From positions 1 to 41,803 of the forward strand of contig JARJMZ020000020.1 of the NCBI GenBank assembly GCA_029335875.2: a stretch of 41,803 nt of DNA, in the 5' to 3' direction. A program made the position numbers and the translations under genes. Below the pieces are notes generated by a model, which worked only from the letters and a program-made list of their open reading frames with translations, searched no databases and was not told the DNA's origin. This DNA comes from Thermoprotei archaeon. GTDB lineage: Archaea > Thermoproteota > Thermoprotei_A > Sulfolobales > Acidilobaceae. Shown piece after piece: positions 7,846-15,452 of this stretch (within the stretch, counting starts at the first letter, position 1; each line of letters opens with the position of its first letter).

Positions 7846-8919
7846 TTAGCTTCCCGTTTCGAGGATCTTAAAGTATAGTCTCCTCTTGGGAGTCTCTCTT
7901 ATCCTAAGGTCCTTAATGTCAAAGCTGGGAGTTGAAGGTTTAAGTCTTCCAGTTTTCACTGTATAAAGGTAGTAGGGTCTTCTCATAGTGTTAGCTTCTA
8001 GTAGCGCCCCCATGACCTTCTTCACAGCTTCATCTCTACTTTTAGCCTCCCTTATAGCCTTAACTATGTTAATCCTCTCACCCCGCCAATTTATACACGG
8101 ACTTAGGTTACCTGAAGCGTCCAGCCTTAGCCTGTCACATCCAGCGCAGAATATCGGGTTCCCATGGGAACTCACTACCTCCACTAAGGCACCGTTAGGA
8201 AGCTCATATATGGGCCTATTATGTAGGCTCCTCCACCTCACTTTAGCCCCCATAGCCTTAAACATCTCCTCAACAACGGCCAGCGGGAATTTGTGGCTTT
8301 CAAGGAGCTTAGCACCTAAACCTACAGGAATAAGCTCTATTAGCTGTAGAGTGGCGCCCATGTTTCTAGCGAACTCTACCAAGTCGAATATCTCATCATC
8401 ATTAACACCCTTAAGTATTAGAGCGTTAATTTTAACCCTAAGCCCCGACTCTACAGCAACCTTAACGCCCCTAACACCCCTCTCAAGCCCGTCAACCCCC
8501 GTTATGAACCTATACTTATCCCTCCTAAGACTGTGAATGGAAACGTTAACCCTCTTGAGGCCAGCATCGGCAAGACTGCGGGCGCGAACGTCGAGGAAGA
8601 ACCCGTTAGTAGTCATAGATATGTCAGACCCGGGGGCTGAAGAGCTTATAGACCCCACAATATCGACGATATCCTTCCTAACTAGGGGCTCGCCTCCCGT
8701 AATCTTAAAACTAGATATGCCAAGCTTGTAAGCAGCTTCAGCGATAACCCCGTAATCCTCAGGCGACAGGAGGGGGGGCTTCAAGCCCGGCCTTAAAGGA
8801 GCCCCAAGAGGGTCGCCTTCTAAATGGCAGAAGAAACATCTATAATTACACTCTGCAGTAACCAGAATTCTAAGGCTTTTAAGAGGCCTACCATAAGCGT
8901 CCCTCACCAGGACCTGCAA
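7846..8919 (-). CDS. moaA: GTP 3',8-cyclase, molybdenum cofactor biosynthesis
   Basis: A 357-residue radical-SAM protein. The N-terminal cluster motif is C24-N-Y-R-C28-F-F-C31, followed by KITGGEPL. The C-terminal substrate cluster uses C258, C261 (IFCAGCDRLRL) and C275 (LSPCINW), which is diagnostic of MoaA. It converts GTP to 3',8-cyclo-dihydro-GTP, the first step to molybdopterin. This fits the molybdopterin oxidoreductase and tungstate transporter in the window. The C-terminus ends E-T-G-S and lacks the terminal Gly-Gly known to be needed in some MoaA proteins. It also has a 25-residue tail after the usual end. Confidence 0.9.
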   Translation of the reverse strand: MQVLVRDAYGRPLKSLRILVTAECNYRCFFCHLEGDPLGAPLRPGLKPPLLSPEDYGVIAEAAYKLGISSFKITGGEPLVRKDIVDIVGSISSSAPGSDISMTTNGFFLDVRARSLADAGLKRVNVSIHSLRRDKYRFITGVDGLERGVRGVKVAVESGLRVKINALILKGVNDDEIFDLVEFARNMGATLQLIELIPVGLGAKLLESHKFPLAVVEEMFKAMGAKVRWRSLHNRPIYELPNGALVEVVSSHGNPIFCAGCDRLRLDASGNLSPCINWRGERINIVKAIREAKSRDEAVKKVMGALLEANTMRRPYYLYTVKTGRLKPSTPSFDIKDLRIRETPKRRLYFKILETGS

Positions 8920-9105
8920 GGCTTATACGCCCTACCAGATTACCGGTGCACCATTAAGGTATAAATATTTTGATTATAAACAGCTAATTATACTCCAGCC
9001 TCAACAGGCCAATGAAAAGCTAAACCCACAATAACGTGTGACCCCCACAAAAGAGGTGCTAACGGGCGAAGGGGGATATCCACTATGCTAATAGCACTCT
9101 TAAAG

Positions 9106-10485
9106 TTAAAAGCAGGGTTCAAGGTCTGCAGGGGCCCCCACGTATCTCCTAGCTCTCTCCCCAGTCTTGTATATTATTATGTTGTTGCCGAGGAGCCCCG
9201 TTACCGGGTCTCCTACGAGTATTCCGGCATCTGCTAGAGCCATTTCAAGCTCTACATCCTCAAGGTCAATAATTGAAGCTATCCTAAACGTTAACGCGTT
9301 AAGCTTCTTAATCATCAAACTCTCTATTTTAAGGTATTTCTCTAAAACCCCCGCATATCTCTTATATATGTAGTTTAGGGTTTCAACCCCGTGGAAAACA
9401 GCTATATCAGGACTCTCAGAGCTGAGAAGTCCTATCTCAACACTGAAGATAGCTTCGGGGCTTATCTCTGCCGGGTTTAAAGCTACCACGTTAAACCTCC
9501 CGGGCAGGTCTGGGCGGCCTAGTTTTTCGGAGATTTTCCATAAAGCTTCCCTAACCTCATCTTCCAAACTCTTATATGTTATCATCAATATTTTAGCGTT
9601 ATTCTTTAAACCTACCTCAGATATCCACTTAAGTATACTATCGAGGGGCATTCTGTAAGGCGGCCCCGCTAGCAGGACTATGTCCCCGGAGTGTAGCTCA
9701 CCGAGGACTTCTTCCAGGATCTTACACTCTAGCTTAAAGGGCTTCCTCGACTTCCATGAAGCGCTGAGAGTTTCAAGCTTTGGAGGCGCTAAAATCACTA
9801 TACCCCCGGGAGCTTTTATAGCGAATGGGAACTCAGCCGCCTCCAGGGGGGCTCCCCTAAGTTTTCTAATCTCTATTTTCCTTGAGAGGAGACCGTATTC
9901 CGGCTCGTGCTTCAATATTATTATGCCGTCAGCTATGAACTCTATATCGCCACTGTTCTCTATCACCGTTTTACCTAGGGGTATCTCAGCTATCAGGATT
10001 ATGAGCCCTTTAACGTCGAACGCCACATTGTAGAAGTAGTTCTGTATCAAAGCTCTCCTCCTAGCATCGTTCGCTATAACCTTAGCTATGGGCGTTATAC
10101 TATCTATGACGATGATCTGAGGTCTAAACTCGAGGATTAAGCTGTTAAGGGCCTCAAGGAAGCCGTCTAAAGCCTCCTCACTACTAATTAAAGGTAGCCT
10201 AGCGAACCTGAAGCGGTCGGACACTATTAAAGGCTCAAAGTTGAAGCCGAACCTCACCATGAACTTCAAGAACTTCTCCTCGCTCTCCTGAGTGCTCACT
10301 ATCAGGCATTTCTTACCTTTAACAGCATTACTATAACATATCTGGGCTGCTAGCGTGGTCTTCCCCGACCCTGGGTGGCCGGCTATAGCTATCAAAGTCC
10401 CCGGGACTAGGATTCTGGGATAGTACTCGTCTAAACCTTCGACCCCAAAGTCGAAAGCTATCTCCTCATACTTTGTGCTGCCCAA
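9106..10485 (-). CDS. KaiC-like RecA-superfamily ATPase with a degenerate second domain
   Basis: A 459-residue protein. The first domain has a full Walker A (G36-H-P-G-S-G-K42-T-T), Walker B in IIVIDSITPI (D128) and a QESEE acid pair near 67-70, as in KaiC/RadA-like proteins. From about residue 250 a second domain repeats the pattern (HSGDIVLLAGPPYRMP), but its P-loop has no lysine, so it probably cannot hydrolyse ATP. Archaeal KaiC homologues act in signalling or regulation rather than circadian timing. It stands alone, with AT-rich promoter sequence upstream (10486-10510). The partner or target cannot be inferred from neighbours. Confidence 0.85.
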   Translation of the reverse strand: MGSTKYEEIAFDFGVEGLDEYYPRILVPGTLIAIAGHPGSGKTTLAAQICYSNAVKGKKCLIVSTQESEEKFLKFMVRFGFNFEPLIVSDRFRFARLPLISSEEALDGFLEALNSLILEFRPQIIVIDSITPIAKVIANDARRRALIQNYFYNVAFDVKGLIILIAEIPLGKTVIENSGDIEFIADGIIILKHEPEYGLLSRKIEIRKLRGAPLEAAEFPFAIKAPGGIVILAPPKLETLSASWKSRKPFKLECKILEEVLGELHSGDIVLLAGPPYRMPLDSILKWISEVGLKNNAKILMITYKSLEDEVREALWKISEKLGRPDLPGRFNVVALNPAEISPEAIFSVEIGLLSSESPDIAVFHGVETLNYIYKRYAGVLEKYLKIESLMIKKLNALTFRIASIIDLEDVELEMALADAGILVGDPVTGLLGNNIIIYKTGERARRYVGAPADLEPCF

Positions 10486-10626
10486 TATTTTATACCCACT
10501 TTAAAACTATTGCGATTCCGGAAATATATACTTTTAGCTAAACGCTCACATCAACTAGGATAGGCTTCACTCTCTAGACTAATGCTTTTAAATGTATGCC
10601 GGCCATAATTAGTCTGGTAGTGAGTT

Positions 10627-11730
10627 TTGAGTGTTAGGCTCGACCTTCTGAAAAAGCCTCATGTTAGAGAAGCTAGGCTTTGGAGGCCGGTTGAAGGTAG
10701 GGGTGGGTGGGTTGAATGCTACTTGTGCCATAGACGCTGCTTGATAGCCCCCGGCAAGTATGGTGTTTGCGGCGTTAAACTCAACGTTGACGGGAAACTC
10801 TACACTCTAGTCTACGGTCTTTTAACAGCCGTCAACATAGACCCTATAGAGAAGAAGCCTTTAATGCACTTCTACCCGGCTAGCAGCGTTCTAAGCATAT
10901 CCACAGTAGGCTGCAACTTTTTCTGCAGATTCTGCCAAAACTGGGAGATAAGCCAGAGCAGGCTTGAGAAGGGGCTCGCAGGAGTTCAGTTTACGAGTGA
11001 GAGGTTAGTCGAGCTCGCCACCGCTTACGACGCTCAGGGAATAACGTACACTTACAACGAGCCTACAGTGTTCTACGAGTTCTTAGAGGATACAGCTAAA
11101 CTAGCCCATAAGAGGGGTTTATTCAACACTATGGTAACAAACGGGTATATGACAACGGAAGCTGTAGACCAGCTAGGCAATCTCATAGACGCTGCCACTG
11201 TAGACTTTAAAGGAGGGGGTAGTAAGGAGTTCTACGATAAACTCTTGAACGTGAGAGACCCGGAGCTCATATATGAGACGCTGATAGCGATGAGAGATAA
11301 AGGCTGGTGGATAGAAGTAACAAACCTAGTAGTCCCCAAGTATGGAGATGATGAAGGCCACATAAGGAAAATGGCCAAGTGGATACTAGAAAACCTAGGC
11401 CCTGAAACACCCTTCCACCTCTTAAGATTCCACCCAGACTATAAGCTTACAGATGTGCCATGGACTCCAATAGCTACACTAGAGAAGCTAGCTAAAGCAG
11501 CCATGGAGGAAGGGCTCAAACACGTATACATAGGCAACGTCCCAGGACACCCACTAGAGCACACATACTGTCCAGAGTGTGGCTACAAGCTCATAGAAAG
11601 ATATGGGTTCATAGTTACAGGGTACAGGATAACTAGAGAAGGTAAATGCCCCAAATGCGGTCATAAAATAAACATAAAGGGGCACTACATCGGAAAATCA
11701 ACAGGATACCCAATACCAGTATATTGGTAA
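10627..11730 (+). CDS. amrS: AmmeMemoRadiSam-system radical SAM enzyme
   Basis: A 367-residue protein. An N-terminal cysteine block (C31, C34, C38, C48 in ECYLCHRRC...VCGV) precedes the radical-SAM motif C96-N-F-F-C100-R-F-C103-QNWEISQ. The sequence YTYNEPTVFYEFLEDTA and the C-terminal zinc ribbon (CPECG...CPKCG) are typical of AmrS. Family members occur with AmmeMemoRadiSam proteins of unknown product; neither partner is adjacent here. The start is TTG 10627, preceded by a TATA-like CTTTTAAATG at about 10583-10592, giving a short leader. Strong recognition of family, unknown reaction. Confidence 0.88.
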   Translation: MSVRLDLLKKPHVREARLWRPVEGRGGWVECYLCHRRCLIAPGKYGVCGVKLNVDGKLYTLVYGLLTAVNIDPIEKKPLMHFYPASSVLSISTVGCNFFCRFCQNWEISQSRLEKGLAGVQFTSERLVELATAYDAQGITYTYNEPTVFYEFLEDTAKLAHKRGLFNTMVTNGYMTTEAVDQLGNLIDAATVDFKGGGSKEFYDKLLNVRDPELIYETLIAMRDKGWWIEVTNLVVPKYGDDEGHIRKMAKWILENLGPETPFHLLRFHPDYKLTDVPWTPIATLEKLAKAAMEEGLKHVYIGNVPGHPLEHTYCPECGYKLIERYGFIVTGYRITREGKCPKCGHKINIKGHYIGKSTGYPIPVYW

Positions 11731-12075
11731 TTTAAAGTATACTTAAAGTATAAACCACTATAGGCCCCCTAAGGCTCATTAGGCCTTACTCTCAGGCCCG
11801 CTGGAGTGTTTGCCGTAGCCTTCCCCCATCATTAACCCCATACAGAAGAGTCTCATACGCCCTTTACTGAGAGGATTAACTTTTCACAGCCTTCGGGGAG
11901 CGCTTAGCCCCTGGGGAAGCTCCTCTCCCCCTAACATCACTCCTATTACAATGTTAATATTTTATCAACCCTTACAAAATAGCTTGTAGCTTAGAAGGTT
12001 TGATCTTAAACTTCAAGTACTCATAGGATAAATAAAGGTTTAATAGGTTAAATCGCAATAACCTCAAGAGGGTTT
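11731..12075. other. Intergenic region with a GC-rich patch, no gene recognised
   Basis: Between amrS and tRNA-Arg. It has a pyrimidine-rich, unusually GC-rich part (11757-11935). A hairpin can form from GGA (11897-11899) plus GCTT (11902-11905) against AAGC-TCC (11917-11923), with GC bulged. It may hold a small RNA or the 3' end of the amrS message. From about 11936 it becomes AT-rich, with TATA-like GGTTTAATAGG (12038-12048) that probably drives the tRNA. No reading frame here looks real. Confidence 0.35.
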
Positions 12076-12153
<78 letters not shown>

Positions 12154-12258
12154 CATAGTTTTGAGGGGCTCCTAGTTAGGTGGGGAGGATTTATTTTAGA
12201 ATATAGCATTAAAATATTTAAGGTGCACCATGCTTTTCCTTAGGATCGGTGGCCTCAG

Positions 12259-13176
12259 TTGGCTAAAGTTTATAGATGGCTAGCCAAACCCTATAGGGCT
12301 CTTTTGGCTTTAGTAGCTTTAGGGCTTCTAGTCTTTCTAGTTACAGCTTTATGGTGGGGTGCCCAGCGACATGAATATATTACTATAGGTTCAGGGATCA
12401 AACTATACAACTTAGGCGTTAAGGACGTGATAGAGGGGTTTAAGAACTCCTCGAACGTGGATATCAGGGTTATCCTTAGGAACACTGGGGACCTTATGAG
12501 GCTTCTCTCAGACGGCTCAATATGCTTTGCCTTCACAGCCTCCCCCTACCTGGAGTCTCTTTATTTGTCTAAAGGTGTCATAGAGTGGCACGGCGTATTT
12601 GCCTACTCATATCTCATCGTAGCGGGTCCTTCTGATGACCCCGCTAATGTTAGTGGAGCTCGTAGTCTAATGGATGCTTTCAAAAGGATTTACATGGCTG
12701 GAGAGGAGGGTAAAGCTAGATTCATTAGTCGAGGAGATTTATCAGCAGAGCATGTCAGAGAAATGTTAACGTGGAACTTAACAGGATTCGATCCAAGAGG
12801 TAGAGCTTGGTATATAAGGACAGCGCAGGGGCCTGTCCAGACAGCTCTTATAGCTGAGAATATGAGAGCTTACCTGTTAATGGATGAAGGCACATATATA
12901 GCCTTGAACGTTCAGGATAAAATTAGGGACCTCAAAATACTTTATGCCAACTCGAGCGACCCCCTAAACCTGTTTGTAGCTTCAATGGTTTCCTCTAAAA
13001 ACGACGCCTGTAAAAGTCTCAGAGCGTTTATCTTAGAGCTCCGAGAATATGTCATGGGGCCCGGCCAAGCTATAATAGAAGAGAAGTATTCGCCTCAAGG
13101 CCTCCTCTATCCGGCTAAGGGTAAAGAGAGAGAATTGAGGGAGGCTTGGGAGTCCCTATCAAAGATTGGCGGGTGA
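12259..13176 (+). CDS. tupA: Tungstate ABC transporter, substrate-binding protein
   Basis: A 305-residue protein with an N-terminal membrane/signal segment (about 12-32), so it is exported and tethered. Family stretches are ISRGDLSAEHVREM..W and AENMRAYLLMDEGTYIAL, close to the TupA hallmarks SRGD-S-G-T-H and AYTLTDRGTYL. TupA binds tungstate with very high affinity; molybdate is the alternative. The usual N-terminal TTTST anion motif is replaced by G-S-G-I-K-L-Y-N, which is unusual. The start is TTG 12259, 6 nt after GGTGG. It is first in a tupABC operon, and the permease start overlaps its stop region. Confidence 0.78.
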   Translation: MAKVYRWLAKPYRALLALVALGLLVFLVTALWWGAQRHEYITIGSGIKLYNLGVKDVIEGFKNSSNVDIRVILRNTGDLMRLLSDGSICFAFTASPYLESLYLSKGVIEWHGVFAYSYLIVAGPSDDPANVSGARSLMDAFKRIYMAGEEGKARFISRGDLSAEHVREMLTWNLTGFDPRGRAWYIRTAQGPVQTALIAENMRAYLLMDEGTYIALNVQDKIRDLKILYANSSDPLNLFVASMVSSKNDACKSLRAFILELREYVMGPGQAIIEEKYSPQGLLYPAKGKERELREAWESLSKIGG

Positions 13177-13183
13177 CGTAGGA

Positions 13184-13834
13184 GTGCCCGAACCTCTCCA
13201 TGCCGTGATTCTTAGGAGCATATATGTCTCGTCAATGGCGGCCCTCCTGGCCTTTATAGTTGGGTCGTTCATTGTTATCATCCTTCTGAGGATGCCGGCG
13301 AGGGTTTCACGTAATGTTCTAAGCGTTTTTGAGGGTTTAGTGGGTATTCCGCCTATAGTGGTAGGTGTTTTCGTGTACATGTTAGTATATCCGGGCGGCC
13401 CTCTAGGCCCTTTAAAGCTTCTCTACACGCCAACAGCTATGATAATAGGGGAGTTTCTTGTTGCCCTACCCCTAGCTGTAGCCTTCACCTACCGCCCCCT
13501 CGAAAGTTTATGGCGAGAATTGGCGGAGCTCGTAGAGTCCCTGGGGGCCCCCAGGTTTAAGGCTGTCCTGCTCGTTCTAAGAGAGTCGCCCCCCATACTA
13601 CTCACAACCTACATCATATCGTTTTCTAGATCTATAGGGGAGCTTGGGGTGGCCTTAATAGTTGGAGGCGGTATTGATGGTGTTACTAACGTTATGACAA
13701 CAGCTATAGCCCTCGAAACTTCACTAGGAAACTATGAGGTAGCCTTAAAGCTCGGGATAGTACTAGTATCAATAGCTGTGAGCCTAATAATAGCTCTAAG
13801 ACTTGCAGGGGCCAAGATAGTTGAGGCCGTCTAA
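13184..13834 (+). CDS. tupB: Tungstate ABC transporter, permease
   Basis: About 216 residues, five to six membrane segments, binding-protein-dependent transport fold. GLVGIPPIVVGVFVYMLV and GPLGPLKLLYTPTAMI match the TupB pattern, and SLGAPRFKAVLLVLRESPPILL is the EAA-like coupling loop. A longer frame begins at TTG 13166, but GTG 13184 has GGGTGA (13171-13176) at the right distance and is preferred. It forms the membrane channel with TupA and TupC. It ends one base before the ATP-binding subunit's ATG. Confidence 0.82.
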   Translation: MPEPLHAVILRSIYVSSMAALLAFIVGSFIVIILLRMPARVSRNVLSVFEGLVGIPPIVVGVFVYMLVYPGGPLGPLKLLYTPTAMIIGEFLVALPLAVAFTYRPLESLWRELAELVESLGAPRFKAVLLVLRESPPILLTTYIISFSRSIGELGVALIVGGGIDGVTNVMTTAIALETSLGNYEVALKLGIVLVSIAVSLIIALRLAGAKIVEAV

Positions 13835-13835
13835 C

Positions 13836-14498
13836 ATGGGGGTGGTTAGTTTCGTGGATGTGAAGTTGGAAGATGTCTGGTACACTTATGACGGTGTTAA
13901 CTATGCCTTAAGCTCTGTGGGTATGGAGTTTAACGGTAGCGGCCTATACCTAGTAACGGGGCCTAACGGTTCCGGGAAGACTACACTATTAAAGGTATTA
14001 GCTCTCATCCATAAACCTTCAAAGGGTAGAATTCTAATTAACGGTGTAAACCCATGGAGTCGGGGGTTGACAGACTCTATAAGGAGTAGCTTAGCCTACG
14101 TTCACGATAAACCTTTAATAGTTAAAGGTGATGTCGACTACAATATAAGCTTAGGCTTAAGACTCAAAAACTTGGAGGTAGCTGAGGGCTCTATAGGCTA
14201 CTATATTGAAAGATATGGCCTCTCAGAGTTTAGAAAGCGGGATGCCAGGTCTCTAAGCGCCGGGAATAGGAGGATAGTCTCGATTTTAAGGGCTTTAATA
14301 TTAAAGCCTAAAATGCTGATAATCGATGAACCCTTCAACCACCTAGACGTAAAGAAAGTGGAGCTCCTCATAGAGGATCTGAGGGAACTATCCCGCAACA
14401 CTACAATAGTAATGTCAACACATTACCTCTACAAGGAAATCCTAGAGTGTGCTAAAGAGAGATATGAAATAATAGCCGGGAGGCTGAGAAAGCTTTAA
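13836..14498 (+). CDS. tupC: Tungstate ABC transporter, ATP-binding protein
   Basis: A 220-residue ABC ATPase: Walker A TGPNGSGKTT, signature LSAGNRR (a variant of LSGGQ), Walker B MLIIDEPFNHLD, and switch histidine in STHY. It energises the TupAB importer. ATG 13836 follows the tupB stop by one base. GTG 13854 is an alternative start with GGGGGTGG (13838-13845) at 8-nt spacing, and would give a protein beginning V-D-V-K-L-E-D, closer to typical family N-termini. The glutamine of the signature is replaced by asparagine, but all other motifs are intact. Confidence 0.85.
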   Translation: MGVVSFVDVKLEDVWYTYDGVNYALSSVGMEFNGSGLYLVTGPNGSGKTTLLKVLALIHKPSKGRILINGVNPWSRGLTDSIRSSLAYVHDKPLIVKGDVDYNISLGLRLKNLEVAEGSIGYYIERYGLSEFRKRDARSLSAGNRRIVSILRALILKPKMLIIDEPFNHLDVKKVELLIEDLRELSRNTTIVMSTHYLYKEILECAKERYEIIAGRLRKL

Positions 14499-14562
14499 AG
14501 CAGAGAAACAAGAGTTTACCTCACGTGGAAGCACCTCCCACGGGGCGAAGGGGGCCTAAGCT

Positions 14563-15303
14563 ATGGGGGAAAGGCCTATATGGGAGACCGGGATCCCTCC
14601 ATGGCTTTACTCAAGGCTTTTCGTAAGCTGGAGGCGTGTTAATAGGGAGGTTGAAGTGCTCGAGAGGGTGTTCAAAAAGTTCGGGGCTAAACGCCTCGTA
14701 GAGTTTGGCTGTGGCGTTGGGAGGCACGGGTATCTCATGTCTAAGAGGGGGTTCGAAGTGCTCCTAACAGATGCGGTGGACTGGAGATTTGGTGCTGCTA
14801 GAAAGCTCCCCTTCAGAGAATATGATGTGTTGAGGGGGGGTGATATAGGGTTTTTCGATGGAGGCTACGCTATGGGGCTCATAATAATATTGACTTACCG
14901 GGACATGGTGAAAGCCCTGGGGAACATTAAAAGACTAATAGTTGAGGGGGGTCCCTTCGTTTTCGACTATAACTTCACAACATACAATGAACCTAGAGAG
15001 GTAAACGTTAAAGTGAGAGGTAGAAACTATAGAGCGCTATTGAAAAGGGATACCGTGGAACCCGTAGCTGGAGGAGTAATCTACAAGTATAGGATAGAAG
15101 TTGTAGATAACGAAGGCAACATAGTAGGAGTGGAAGACGCTGCATACCCTGTCTACAATAAAGAGGTTATAATGAACGCTATAAGAGACTCCAGCTGGGA
15201 CACAGAAACAATAATCTGGGCTAAATGGAACCCTACAAAATACCTTTACACGCTATCGAAACACGAAAGTGACAGCGCGTTCATAGTCCTCAGAAAACCG
15301 TAA
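14563..15303 (+). CDS. SAM-dependent methyltransferase, class I
   Basis: A 246-residue protein. Motif I is VEFGCGVGRHGYLMSKRG (about residues 47-64), followed by the acidic LLTDAVDW motif and a DIGFFDGGYAMGL motif IV region. The later FVFDYNF and beta-rich C-terminal part resemble small-molecule methyltransferases. Substrate unknown. The ATG at 14563 follows GAAGGGGG. A short hairpin (CGTGG / CCACG within 14520-14542) lies in the gap after tupC, so it may have its own promoter or an attenuated read-through. It ends convergently with carB. Confidence 0.8.
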   Translation: MGERPIWETGIPPWLYSRLFVSWRRVNREVEVLERVFKKFGAKRLVEFGCGVGRHGYLMSKRGFEVLLTDAVDWRFGAARKLPFREYDVLRGGDIGFFDGGYAMGLIIILTYRDMVKALGNIKRLIVEGGPFVFDYNFTTYNEPREVNVKVRGRNYRALLKRDTVEPVAGGVIYKYRIEVVDNEGNIVGVEDAAYPVYNKEVIMNAIRDSSWDTETIIWAKWNPTKYLYTLSKHESDSAFIVLRKP

Positions 15304-15361
15304 ATAATAGCCGCACTTAGCTTCAGCTTTACCATTATCTAAGTTTAACATAGTTGTAAGA

Positions 15362-15426
15362 CGAGGGGGACCGGGCCGCGCCCATCGCACCCCCCTTCGG
15401 GAGTCTAGCGCGGCTGGGGAACCCCG
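15362..15426 (+). ncRNA. Candidate structured small RNA between convergent genes
   Basis: A GC-rich island in otherwise AT-rich flanks. GCCGCGC (15375-15381) pairs with GCGCGGC (15408-15414), inside it CCC-TTC-GGG (15393-15401) can form a mini-hairpin, and GGGG (15366-15369) can pair with CCCC (15422-15425), followed by TTTT. A TATA-like TAAGTTTAACAT (about 15340-15350) sits roughly 25 bp upstream of the structured part. I cannot assign it to a known RNA family. It could also be a bidirectional terminator for the methyltransferase and carB genes. Confidence 0.35.
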
Positions 15427-15452
15427 TTTTACGTGAATTAAACCGTTGAAGC

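Noticed and set aside
11800..11845. Possible C/D-box small RNA on the minus strand (ATGATGG ... CTGA)
   Set aside because: No credible D' and C' boxes between them, and the C box has a mismatch.
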